Below are positions 26,945 to 33,924 of a stretch of 64,000 nucleotides of DNA, in pieces; position 1 is the stretch's first letter; the number at the start of each line of letters is the position of its first letter. A program made the position numbers and the translations under genes. Source of the DNA: Microbacterium aurugineum (GTDB taxonomy: Bacteria > Actinomycetota > Actinomycetes > Actinomycetales > Microbacteriaceae); contig NZ_CP078078.1 in assembly GCF_023101205.1 (NCBI RefSeq), positions 558,001-622,000 on the forward strand, read 5' to 3'. The notes beneath the pieces are model-generated. The model did no database searches. It saw nothing but the letters and a program-made list of their open reading frames with translations, and had not been told where the DNA came from.

Positions 26945-27013
26945 ATGGAGTCCTTCATTGCGACGGCGCAGCGCTCGGCGGAGGTCGCGGCCGCCGTGGA
27001 CCGACACCCGTAG
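26945..27013 (+). pseudogene. N-terminal 22 codons of trpS, cut off by an in-frame amber codon
   Basis: An ATG at 26945 with a good GGGAGAAAG box starts MESFIATAQRSAEVAAAVD in the same frame as the synthetase, and the peptide resembles the usual extension before the RVLTGERPTGP strand of this TrpRS group. A TAG at 27011-27013 then interrupts it four codons before the GTG at 27023. As given, the full-length protein would need stop readthrough or restart. Confidence 0.75.
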
Positions 27014-27022
27014 CGGTTCCGA

Positions 27023-27988
27023 GTGCTCACGGGGGAGCGGCCGACCGGACCGCTGCACCTGGGGCACTACTTCGGGACGATACGGGAGCGCGTCCGGCTG
27101 CAACAAGCCGGAGTCGAGATGTTTCTCGTGCTCGCCGACTACCAGGTCATCACCGACCGCGATACGACGGACAACGTCCGTGAGAACGTTCACGGTGCCG
27201 TGCTCGACTACCTCGCCGCCGGAATCGACCCGGAGCGCACCACGATCTTCACGCACTCCTCGATCCCTGCTCTGAATCAGCTGCTGCTGCCGTTCCTCAG
27301 TCTCGTCACCGAGGCGGAACTGCACAGGAACCCCACGGTCAAGTCGGAGTACGCGGCGTCCGGTCGCGCGCTGAGCGGGCTGCTGCTGACGTATCCGGTG
27401 CACCAGGCGGCCGACATCCTCTTCTGCAAGGGCAACCTCGTTCCGGTCGGGAAGGACAACCTGCCGCACGTCGAGATGACCCGGGTCATCGCCCGACGGT
27501 TCAACGAGCGCTACGGCGAGCTCTTCCCCGTGCCGGATGCGCTCGTCACGGCGACACCGGAGGTGCCGGGGTTGGACGGACGGAAGATGTCGAAGAGCTA
27601 CGGCAACGCGATCTCCCTCTCGATGACACCGGAGGAGACCGTCGCGGCGATCCGCCGAACACGGACGGATCAGGAACGGCGGATCACGTTCGATCCCGAA
27701 GCGCGTCCCGGTGTCTCCGCATTGCTGACGACGGCTGCGCTGTGCCTGGATGTCACGCCCGCCGAGCTCGCGGACGACGTCGGTGACGCGGGAAGCAACG
27801 CGCTGAAGACCGTGACCGCCGCGGCGGTGAACGACTTCCTGGCGCCGATGCGTGAGCGCCGGCGGAGTCTTGCCGCAGATGGCGAGCTGGTGCGCTCGGT
27901 CCTGCGCCGCGGGAACGAGCGTGCGAATGCGGAGGCGGAAGCGACTTTGGACGAGGTGCGCGAGGCGATGGGGACCGTGTACTGCTGA
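27023..27988 (+). CDS. trpS: Tryptophanyl-tRNA synthetase (second-copy type), N-terminus interrupted
   Basis: Charges tRNA-Trp. From the GTG at 27023 the product would be 321 residues. The class I HIGH-type motif PLHLGHYFG and the KMSKS loop (GRKMSKSYGNA) are intact, as is the adenylate pocket region HQAADILFCKGNLVPVGKD. The normal start is probably the ATG at 26945, but codon 23 of that frame is TAG, so only a restart product lacking 26 residues, including part of the first beta strand, is expected. The Trp-rich leader peptide and attenuator upstream point to induction when tryptophan is short. Such attenuated copies often give resistance to Trp-mimic antibiotics; unproven here. Confidence 0.87.
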   Translation: MLTGERPTGPLHLGHYFGTIRERVRLQQAGVEMFLVLADYQVITDRDTTDNVRENVHGAVLDYLAAGIDPERTTIFTHSSIPALNQLLLPFLSLVTEAELHRNPTVKSEYAASGRALSGLLLTYPVHQAADILFCKGNLVPVGKDNLPHVEMTRVIARRFNERYGELFPVPDALVTATPEVPGLDGRKMSKSYGNAISLSMTPEETVAAIRRTRTDQERRITFDPEARPGVSALLTTAALCLDVTPAELADDVGDAGSNALKTVTAAAVNDFLAPMRERRRSLAADGELVRSVLRRGNERANAEAEATLDEVREAMGTVYC

Positions 27989-28024
27989 GGCGTCGAGTCG
28001 CGAGCCCCGAGCCCCGGGGCGCCG

Positions 28025-28780
28025 CTACGGGCGTCGGGCCTCGATCAGGTGACGCGTCGAATGCGCGACGAACGGTCCGTCGGCCTGGATCCTGTCGTGC
28101 AGGTCACGGAGCCGGTCGAGACTGTTCTCGACCGTGAACCCGGGCACCCACCAGATCACCTTGCGGAGCAGGTAGACCGCCGCGGCGACGTCGTGGATCT
28201 CGATGCGAAGCCTCACGGTTCGCAGATCGATGACCTCGAGCCCCGCAGCCCGTGCGGCGTCGGCCTCGTCGTCGGGGTGGCGTCCGCGGCGCGCTTCCGG
28301 CTGGGGGCCCAGGAAGAACTCGATCAGCTCGAACGCGCTCGCTCGCCCGACGTGCTGTGCGAAGTAGGTTCCGCCCGGCGTCAGCACCCGCGCGATCTCC
28401 GACCACCAGATCGTCGCCGGATGCCTGCTGGTGACGAGGTCGAAGGCTTCATCGCCGAACGGTAGTGGCGGCTCGTCGGGGTCCGCGACGACCACCACAC
28501 CACGGGGATGCAGGAGCCGCGTCGCGCGACGCACGTTCGGTGGCCAGGACTCGGTCGCCACGGCGGCGGGCGGGAAGGCCGCGGCCTCGGCGAGAACCTC
28601 CCCGCCGCCGGTCTGGATGTCGAGCGACGCGGACGCACCGCCGAGGCGCTCGGACAGGAGACGGGCGTAGCCCCACGGAGGTCTCTCCTCGGTGGCTCTT
28701 CCGTCCAGCCAGCCGAAGTCCCATCCGGTCACGTCGGCGGTCCTTCCGGCTTCGATCAGTGCCTCGAAGGAATCGGTCAT
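28025..28780 (-). CDS. SAM-dependent methyltransferase-like protein
   Basis: 251 residues. A class I methyltransferase fold is suggested by SLDIQTGGGEVLAEA (motif I), VVVVADPDEPPLPFGDEAFD (motif II-III) and IARVLTPGGTYFAQHVG (post-III). The substrate cannot be inferred. It converges on trpS, with 36 bases between the stops, including a GCCCCGGGGC palindrome that may terminate transcription. Confidence 0.8.
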   Translation of the reverse strand: MTDSFEALIEAGRTADVTGWDFGWLDGRATEERPPWGYARLLSERLGGASASLDIQTGGGEVLAEAAAFPPAAVATESWPPNVRRATRLLHPRGVVVVADPDEPPLPFGDEAFDLVTSRHPATIWWSEIARVLTPGGTYFAQHVGRASAFELIEFFLGPQPEARRGRHPDDEADAARAAGLEVIDLRTVRLRIEIHDVAAAVYLLRKVIWWVPGFTVENSLDRLRDLHDRIQADGPFVAHSTRHLIEARRP

Positions 28781-28815
28781 GGATCGATTCTCTCAGCGAC
28801 CACCCCACCGGAGTC

Positions 28816-28849
28816 TTTAGTTGCACTTTAGCAACTAAAGGCGTATGGT
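28816..28849 (+). promoter_or_regulatory. Promoter and MarR-type operator of the MFS pump operon
   Basis: A perfect inverted repeat, TTTAGTTGC (28816-28824) and GCAACTAAA (28831-28839), overlaps a promoter TTGCAC (28821-28826), 17 bases, TATGGT (28844-28849). The MarR gene at the end of the same operon is the obvious ligand. The promoter position excludes the upstream ATG at 28845 as start of the pump gene. Confidence 0.78.
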
Positions 28850-28886
28850 TGACCTCGATCAACTTTCTACGCAGGAGCATTTCCCC

Positions 28887-30599
28887 TTGGCACACACCCC
28901 ATCCGCAGTATCCGAGACACGCTCGGCACGCGAAGTCTTCACCGCGATCTCCGGGCTCGTCGTCGGCATGTTCGTCGCCGTGCTCTCCGGCACGGTCGTG
29001 TCGACCTCGATGCCGGTCATCATCGCCGACCTCGGCGGCACGCAGTCGCAGTACACCTGGGTGATCACGGCGAGCCTGCTGGCGACCGCGGTCTCGACCC
29101 CGATCTGGGGCAAGCTGGCCGACCTGGTCGACCGCAAGGTGCTCGTCCAGATCTCCCTCATCCTCTTCACCGTCGGCACCGTGATCGCCGGCTTCTCGAC
29201 CGACACGAACATGCTCATCGCCGTCCGCGTCGTCCAGGGAATCGGTGTCGGCGGCCTGATGTCGCTGGTCATGATCGCGGTGGCTCTCATCATCTCCCCG
29301 CGTGAGCGCGGCAAGTACATGGGCGTCGTCGGTGGCATCATGGCCCTCGGCACCATCGGCGGCCCGCTGCTCGGCGGACTCCTCACCGACGTGTGGGGCT
29401 GGCGCTCCAACTTCTTCGTCGGCGTGCCCTTCGCGATCCTGGCCCTCGTGCTGCTGCAGTTCACCCTGCACCTGCCCAAGCCGCAGCGCGACTCGAAGGT
29501 GTCGATCGACTACTTCGGCATCGTGCTGCTCGCGGTCGGTGTCTCGACCCTGCTCATCTGGGTCTCGATGGGCGGCAACCAGTTCGACTGGGACTCCTCG
29601 ACCAGCATCATGCTCGCCGTCACGGCCGGCGTCGCCATCGCCGCATTCATCACGGTCGAGTTCTTCGTCAAGGAACCGATCGTGCCGATGTCGCTGTTCC
29701 GCAATCGCACCTTCACGCTGTCGGTCGTCGCGTCGATCGCGATCGGCGTCTCGATGTTCGCCACCTCGGTGTTCCTCGCGCAGTACTTCCAGCTCGCTCG
29801 GGGCGCCACGCCCACCGAGTCGGGTCTCATGACCATCCCGATGATCATCGGTCAGATGGGCGCGTCGATCATCATCGGCCAGCTCGTGAGCCGGTTCGGC
29901 AAGTGGAAGGGGTGGATGCTGACCGGTTCGGTCCTGGCGACCGTGGGCGTCAGCCTGATGTCCACGCTGCGCTACGACACCCCGTTCCCGCTGGTCGCCG
30001 TGTACATGTTCGTCCTCGGTGCCGGACTCGGCATGGTCATGCAGAACCTCACGCTCATCGTGCAGAACGACACCGCCCCGCAGCAGCTGGGGGCCGCCTC
30101 GTCGAACGTGAACTTCTTCCGCACGATCGCGGGCACCATCGGCGTGACCGTGATGGGCTCGCTCCTGTCCACCAGCGTCGGCACGTACGTCACGGACGGG
30201 CTCGCCGGCTTCACGCCGACCTCGCAAGAAGAGGTCGACGCCTTGAAGCACCTCGCCTCGGGTGACGTCCCGAAGGTCGGGCAGCTGCCGGACACGATCC
30301 GCTCGATCGTCGAGAGCGCCTACGGTCATGGCATCGCCGACGCCTTCATCGTCGCGATTCCGCTCGCCGTGATCGCCATCGTCGCCATCGCGTTCATCAA
30401 GAACAAGCCGCTGTCGACGAAGAACGCCGCGGAGCAGATGCTCGAGCAGGCGGAGGAGTCGGTGATCGAGGTCTCCGAGGCCGAGGTCGGCGCCTCGCTC
30501 TCGACCGGAGCCATCCGGATCGACGGCGGGGAGTCCGCGACTCCGAAGACCGGTTCGGTGGGAGTGCTCGAACGCGAAGATCGGGACCAGGAGCGCTGA
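28887..30599 (+). CDS. MFS multidrug efflux pump, DHA2 (14-helix) type
   Basis: 570 residues from the TTG at 28887, which has an AGGAG box and lies after the predicted transcript start; the in-frame ATG at 28845 would lie before it. About 14 helices; motif A GKLADLVDRK, and antiporter motif C-like GGIMALGTIGGPLLGGLLTD. An acidic tail of about 60 residues follows the last helix. The MarR gene starts two bases after the stop, so pump and repressor share one autoregulated transcript. Confidence 0.9.
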   Translation: MAHTPSAVSETRSAREVFTAISGLVVGMFVAVLSGTVVSTSMPVIIADLGGTQSQYTWVITASLLATAVSTPIWGKLADLVDRKVLVQISLILFTVGTVIAGFSTDTNMLIAVRVVQGIGVGGLMSLVMIAVALIISPRERGKYMGVVGGIMALGTIGGPLLGGLLTDVWGWRSNFFVGVPFAILALVLLQFTLHLPKPQRDSKVSIDYFGIVLLAVGVSTLLIWVSMGGNQFDWDSSTSIMLAVTAGVAIAAFITVEFFVKEPIVPMSLFRNRTFTLSVVASIAIGVSMFATSVFLAQYFQLARGATPTESGLMTIPMIIGQMGASIIIGQLVSRFGKWKGWMLTGSVLATVGVSLMSTLRYDTPFPLVAVYMFVLGAGLGMVMQNLTLIVQNDTAPQQLGAASSNVNFFRTIAGTIGVTVMGSLLSTSVGTYVTDGLAGFTPTSQEEVDALKHLASGDVPKVGQLPDTIRSIVESAYGHGIADAFIVAIPLAVIAIVAIAFIKNKPLSTKNAAEQMLEQAEESVIEVSEAEVGASLSTGAIRIDGGESATPKTGSVGVLEREDRDQER

Positions 30600-30600
30600 C

Positions 30601-31056
30601 ATGTCGTCCCCGGGAGCGGTCGCCTCGACGGATGTCGACAGTGCGCTCGGCGACCTGCAAGCGCATCTGAACCTCATCTTCGCGCGGACCAGGTCGCTGT
30701 GGAAGGAATCTGCAGCTCGGGTCCACCCCGAGCTGCAGGTCGCCGGCTACAAGCTGCTGACGTTCATCGATCGAGCGGGTACGGCCAACGCGCACGAGCT
30801 CGCAGACCGGTTCGAGATGGATAAATCGGTCATCAGTCGCCAGGTGCGGATGCTGGAGGAGCTGGCGCTTCTGGAGTCACGACCGGATGAGCGCGACGGA
30901 CGACTCCGGGTGCTGACGGTCACGGCCGGTGCGGGTGCGGCGCTCGCGGAGGTCCGCCGCGAGTACGGCTCCCGCCTCCAAGCCGTGATCGATGAGCTCA
31001 CCCCCGAGGAGATCCGCGCCGCGTCCAAGGTCTTCCGGCTGCTCGCAGAAGTGTGA
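30601..31056 (+). CDS. MarR-family repressor of the MFS pump
   Basis: 151 residues with a winged-helix core (ANAHELADRFEMDKSVISRQ, then MLEELALLESRPDERDGRLR with the wing DERDGR). It directly follows the pump gene, and the operon promoter carries a symmetrical operator. It closely resembles the MarR gene at 31822 (shared SRQVR-LE-L-L-ES pattern), so the two are paralogues. A terminator follows. Confidence 0.92.
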   Translation: MSSPGAVASTDVDSALGDLQAHLNLIFARTRSLWKESAARVHPELQVAGYKLLTFIDRAGTANAHELADRFEMDKSVISRQVRMLEELALLESRPDERDGRLRVLTVTAGAGAALAEVRREYGSRLQAVIDELTPEEIRAASKVFRLLAEV

Positions 31057-31059
31057 GAC

Positions 31060-31093
31060 GAAGCCCCGCTGTCACGATCGACAGCGGGGCTTC
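31060..31093 (+). terminator. Hairpin terminator after the MarR gene
   Basis: Perfect 14-base stem (31060-31073 with 31080-31093) with a six-base ACGATC loop, three bases after the MarR stop. Its 3' edge runs into the first copy of an 18-base direct repeat. Confidence 0.85.
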
Positions 31094-31107
31094 GCCGTAC
31101 ACTGGCG
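31090..31107 (+). repeat. 18-bp direct repeat, left copy
   Basis: CTTCGCCGTACACTGGCG, identical to 31801-31818. It contains a TACACT -10-like box. The left copy overlaps the terminator stem by four bases. Confidence 0.9.
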
Positions 31108-31347
31108 TTCTCGTGCAGTCCGTGGCGGGGGCTCGCGGCCCGTACCCGACATCGACGGTCACATCCAGATCCGATATGCCCGTGGCGAGCTTCACCTTGT
31201 GAAGGATCGGATTCTGGCTGCGTTGGTGCGGCGAACCCATCAATAGGGGACCTCACCCCGCCTCACGAGCTACAGCATGCCGCTCGTTCTTGCGTATCCA
31301 GGGTGATCGCACGCACCGCTTGACGCGTGTTGCGCGCTCTGTCGTGT
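31108..31347. other. Stretch without a convincing complete gene
   Basis: Between the left direct-repeat copy and the small hypothetical gene. The plus strand has an open run ending at 31246 (peptide includes IDGHIQIRYARGELHLVKD, then RILAALVRRTHQ), which looks protein-like but has no start with a ribosome binding site; it may be the end of a decayed gene. The rest (31247-31347) shows nothing recognisable. Confidence 0.4.
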
Positions 31348-31530
31348 TTACTCCGAATAGAGAGCCGCATCTAGTCCCGTGGCCCGATAGGGCACCGCAA
31401 CAGGCGTAAGCAGAACTGGGAGTCCGCTATCAGCCGCGTATTTGTCCTGGAATTCGTACGCGTCATCTTCGACATCGAAAACACCGATGAAACCAGGAGT
31501 ATCTTCCAAGTGCACAATCCACACCCTCAT
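31348..31530 (-). CDS. Small hypothetical protein (60 aa)
   Basis: MRVWIVHLEDTPGFIGVF, then an acidic, compact remainder ending GLDAALYSE. The composition and alternating hydrophobic pattern look like a real small domain, but no family is recognised and no clear ribosome binding site is seen. It lies within the segment flanked by the 18-base direct repeat. Confidence 0.45.
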   Translation of the reverse strand: MRVWIVHLEDTPGFIGVFDVEDDAYEFQDKYAADSGLPVLLTPVAVPYRATGLDAALYSE

Positions 31531-31612
31531 GAACGGAATGTAGCACTGACCTCCGGGCCGCTCCGCCCCTCGAACGTCCTCAACCGGCACCGACGTCGCC
31601 CTCGCGGCGCGA

Positions 31613-31768
31613 CTACAGACCGTCACGTGCCGGTGCGGCAGGCCCATCGTCCGCAGGGTCTTCATCCGGTGATGGGGAACTGGGCGAGCCCGCGGTGAGC
31701 GCGAGCGCCGTGACAGCGGCGGTGGCCGCTGCTGCGATGCTGCGGCGCAGGTGACGAGCAATGCTCAT
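31613..31768 (-). CDS. Short secreted-type peptide or gene remnant (51 aa)
   Basis: Begins MSIARHLRRSIAAAATAAVT, a plausible signal peptide, followed by a short Pro/Asp/Ser-rich tail and a stop. Probably the 5' remnant of a longer secreted protein gene; no ribosome binding site is evident. Inside the same direct-repeat-flanked segment. Confidence 0.35.
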   Translation of the reverse strand: MSIARHLRRSIAAAATAAVTALALTAGSPSSPSPDEDPADDGPAAPARDGL

Positions 31769-31800
31769 GGTGGGACAGTAGCGCAGCAGCTGGCCACCCC

Positions 31801-31818
31801 CTTCGCCGTACACTGGCG
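31801..31818 (+). repeat. 18-bp direct repeat, right copy (carries the promoter of the second MarR gene)
   Basis: Identical to 31090-31107, 711 bases away. Its TACACT (31809-31814) lies seven bases before the MarR ATG, so here it serves as a -10 element for a leaderless transcript. Confidence 0.9.
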
Positions 31819-31821
31819 AGC

Positions 31822-32319
31822 ATGAGCGCCTCCTCCGACGCCCCCGCCGAGACCCCCGCATCCGACGCCGACGCGGAACTGTTGGGGGACGCGGAGATCG
31901 ATCACGCCATCACCCGGGTCGAACAGGAACTCGGGCGTCTCTTCGCACGGATCCGGGTGAGCTGGCGTGAGGCCGCGGCCACCGTGCACCCCGACCTGCA
32001 GCCCCTCGGCTACCAAGTGCTCACCTCCATCGCGACGGGCAAGGCGACCTCGGCCGGGGCGATCATCGAACGCCTGCAGACCGACAAGTCGGCTGTGAGT
32101 CGCCAGGTACGCCAGCTCGAACAGCTGGGACTCGTCGAGAGCATCCCGGATCCGGAGGACGGCCGGGCGCGCGTCCTCGTGGCCACCGACCTCGCCCAGG
32201 AGCGGGTCGCGCTCGCGCGGTCGCAGTACGAGGGGCGCATCGGGGAGCGGCTGCGCAGGTGGACGGCAGCCGACCTCGACCACTTCGCCGACCTGCTCGC
32301 GGCGCTCGGCGGGAACTGA
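31822..32319 (+). CDS. MarR-family transcriptional regulator
   Basis: 165 residues, winged helix near residues 70-130 (SAGAIIERLQTDKSAVSRQ, then QLEQLGLVESIPDPEDGRAR). Paralogue of the regulator at 30601. It lies 37 bases upstream of an old-yellow-enzyme reductase gene on the same strand, suggesting control of that gene or of itself in response to an electrophile or phenolic compound. The start follows a -10 box by seven bases (leaderless). Confidence 0.9.
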   Translation: MSASSDAPAETPASDADAELLGDAEIDHAITRVEQELGRLFARIRVSWREAAATVHPDLQPLGYQVLTSIATGKATSAGAIIERLQTDKSAVSRQVRQLEQLGLVESIPDPEDGRARVLVATDLAQERVALARSQYEGRIGERLRRWTAADLDHFADLLAALGGN

Positions 32320-32356
32320 GGGAATACGGGGAGCGCTCCGGGCCTTACCTCCCACT

Positions 32357-33445
32357 GTGAATCTCTACGAACCCGCCCGCTTCGGCGCGCTCCCGCTGAC
32401 CAATCGCGTCGTCATGGCGCCGCTCACCCGCACGCGTGCCGATGACGACGGTGTGCCGACCGCGACGATGGCGGAGTATTACCGACAGCGCGCAGGGCAG
32501 GGACTGATCATCTCCGAAGGTGTCTGGCCGGCTCTTGAAGGCAAGTCCTACTCCGGACAGCCGGGCATCGTCACGCCCGCACAGATCGAGGCGTGGAAGT
32601 CGATCACCGCGGCGGTCCACGCCGAGGGAGGAACGATCGTGATGCAGCTCATGCACGGCGGTCGTGTGGGTCACCCCGCGATCTCGGGGGAGCCCCGGGT
32701 CGTCGCTCCGAGCGCGCTCGCCGCACCGGGACAGACCCACACGCCCGAAGGCAAGGCCGATCTGCCCATCGCCCACGCCCTCACGCTGGAGGAGATCCCC
32801 GAGGTCGTCGAGCAGTTCGCTCAGGCCGCACGTAACGCGATCGCCGCCGGCTTCGACGGCGTCGAGGTGCACGGTGCCAACGGCTACCTGGTGCACGAGT
32901 TCCTCTCGCCCGTGTCGAACGTCCGCGACGACGCGTACGGCGGGTCTCCCGAGAACCGGGCACGCTTCGCGATCGAGGTCGTGTCGGCCGTCGCTGCCGC
33001 CGTCGGAGCCGATCGCACCGGCATCCGTCTCTCGCCGCAGCACAACATCCAGGGTGTGCTGGAAGAGGACGACGCCGACGTACACGCGACCTACACGGCC
33101 GTCGCCGAGGGGCTCGCGCCGCTCGGCCTCGCCTTCATCGACGTGCTCAACGCCGATCCTGCCGGCGAGCTCGTGCAGCACATCCGCCGCACGGCGGGCG
33201 CCCCGCTGATCGTCAACACCGGCTTCGCGATCGAGACGACGCGGGACGCCGCAGAGGCACTCGTCGCCGACGGCATCGCCGATGCGGTCGCTGCCGGGCG
33301 TCCGGTGATCGCCAACCCCGACCTGATCGAGCGCTGGCGTCAGGACTCCGAGCTCAACGAACCCCGCCCCGCGCTGTTCTACGGCCGGACCGCGGAGGGG
33401 TACACCGACTACCCGTCGCTGGAGTCGGTGCGCGTCGGAGCCTGA
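32357..33445 (+). CDS. Old yellow enzyme family ene-reductase (NemA-like)
   Basis: 362-residue FMN-dependent oxidoreductase, TIM-barrel. Family marks: RVVMAPLTRTRADDDGVPT at the N-terminus, LMHGGRVGHP, the substrate-binding EVHGANGYLVHEFLSP with His and Asn, NVRDDAYGGSPENRARF, and ALFYGRTAEGYTDYP at the C-terminus. It reduces activated alkenes, nitro compounds or nitrate esters. The GTG start lies about six bases after TTACCT, perhaps leaderless. The MarR gene upstream is a likely partner in electrophile detoxification. Confidence 0.93.
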   Translation: MNLYEPARFGALPLTNRVVMAPLTRTRADDDGVPTATMAEYYRQRAGQGLIISEGVWPALEGKSYSGQPGIVTPAQIEAWKSITAAVHAEGGTIVMQLMHGGRVGHPAISGEPRVVAPSALAAPGQTHTPEGKADLPIAHALTLEEIPEVVEQFAQAARNAIAAGFDGVEVHGANGYLVHEFLSPVSNVRDDAYGGSPENRARFAIEVVSAVAAAVGADRTGIRLSPQHNIQGVLEEDDADVHATYTAVAEGLAPLGLAFIDVLNADPAGELVQHIRRTAGAPLIVNTGFAIETTRDAAEALVADGIADAVAAGRPVIANPDLIERWRQDSELNEPRPALFYGRTAEGYTDYPSLESVRVGA

Positions 33446-33503
33446 CCTACGGTTCCCGGCGGACGTCGACGAACGAGAGCGGGCGGAATCAATGCACTTA
33501 TCG

Positions 33504-33529
33504 CAACTTATGTACATAAGTTGTATAAC
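33504..33529 (+). promoter_or_regulatory. Antitoxin operator and -10 box of the phd gene
   Basis: Perfect 20-base palindrome (33504-33523) with core AACTTATGTACATAAGTT, immediately followed by TATAAC (33524-33529), which lies six bases before the antitoxin ATG. This fits autoregulation by the Phd-type antitoxin and a leaderless mRNA. Confidence 0.75.
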
Positions 33530-33535
33530 GTCGTT

Positions 33536-33796
33536 ATGAACACGATCAGCCGCAGTGTCCCATCGAAGGATCTGCGCGACAGCCTCGCTGACGTCCTCGG
33601 GGGCGTCGCTTACGGTTCGGAGCGCGTGGGCGTCACGCGTCACGGGAAGCTCACTGCCGTGGTGATCAGTGTGGACGACCTCGAGCTGCTTGAGGAGCTC
33701 GAGGCCGCCCGCGATGCGGCAGAGTTCGCCGCGGCGCGCACGGCCGATGATGGGCAGCGCGTCACGCTGGATGAACTGCGCTCGGAAGTTGCGTGA
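33536..33796 (+). CDS. Phd/YefM-family antitoxin
   Basis: 86 residues from the ATG at 33536: MNTISRSVPSKDLRDSLADV is the Phd/YefM DNA-binding N-terminus, and VGVTRHGKLTAVVISVDDLE is the second conserved block. The acidic C-terminal helix would wrap a RelE-type toxin. Start chosen by the -10 box six bases upstream. The toxin gene that follows is broken, so this antitoxin now appears orphaned and may persist as a repressor or as protection against related toxins. Confidence 0.88.
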   Translation: MNTISRSVPSKDLRDSLADVLGGVAYGSERVGVTRHGKLTAVVISVDDLELLEELEAARDAAEFAAARTADDGQRVTLDELRSEVA

Positions 33797-33910
33797 CTGC
33801 GTATCGGGTCGAGTTCACGACGGCGGCCGCGAAAGAGGTCCGCAAGCTGGATCCACAGAATCGTCGCCGCATTCTGGGTGGCTCACCGGCGTGACGTCTA
33901 CGAGATGTGA
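33793..33910 (+). pseudogene. RelE-type toxin gene inactivated by an internal deletion
   Basis: A GTG overlapping the antitoxin stop begins VTAYRVEFTTAAAKEVRKLD, the RelE/ParE N-terminus, but after RRRIL the frame closes at 33894. In the +1 frame the typical RelE ending VAHRRDVYEM with a stop is read at 33878-33910. About 45-50 middle residues, including most of the catalytic sheet, are missing between the two parts and the frame has shifted. A single deletion explains both facts. Confidence 0.82.
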
Positions 33911-33924
33911 GCGGACGACGGTCG

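Noticed and set aside
27011..27013. TAG in trpS read as pyrrolysine or selenocysteine
   Set aside because: Selenocysteine uses TGA; pyrrolysine genes are not seen and the position is not a conserved catalytic residue. Mutation, error or reinitiation are simpler.
28449..30677. Long minus-strand open frame of 742 codons opposite the MFS pump
   Set aside because: It is the antisense of the pump gene, very rich in His, Asp, Glu, Arg and Gln, with no family motif; a high-GC codon-bias artefact.
31091..31246. Complete small gene on the plus strand after the MarR terminator
   Set aside because: The open run has no start codon with a ribosome binding site after the terminator and would have to begin within the MarR gene; treated as a possible remnant only.
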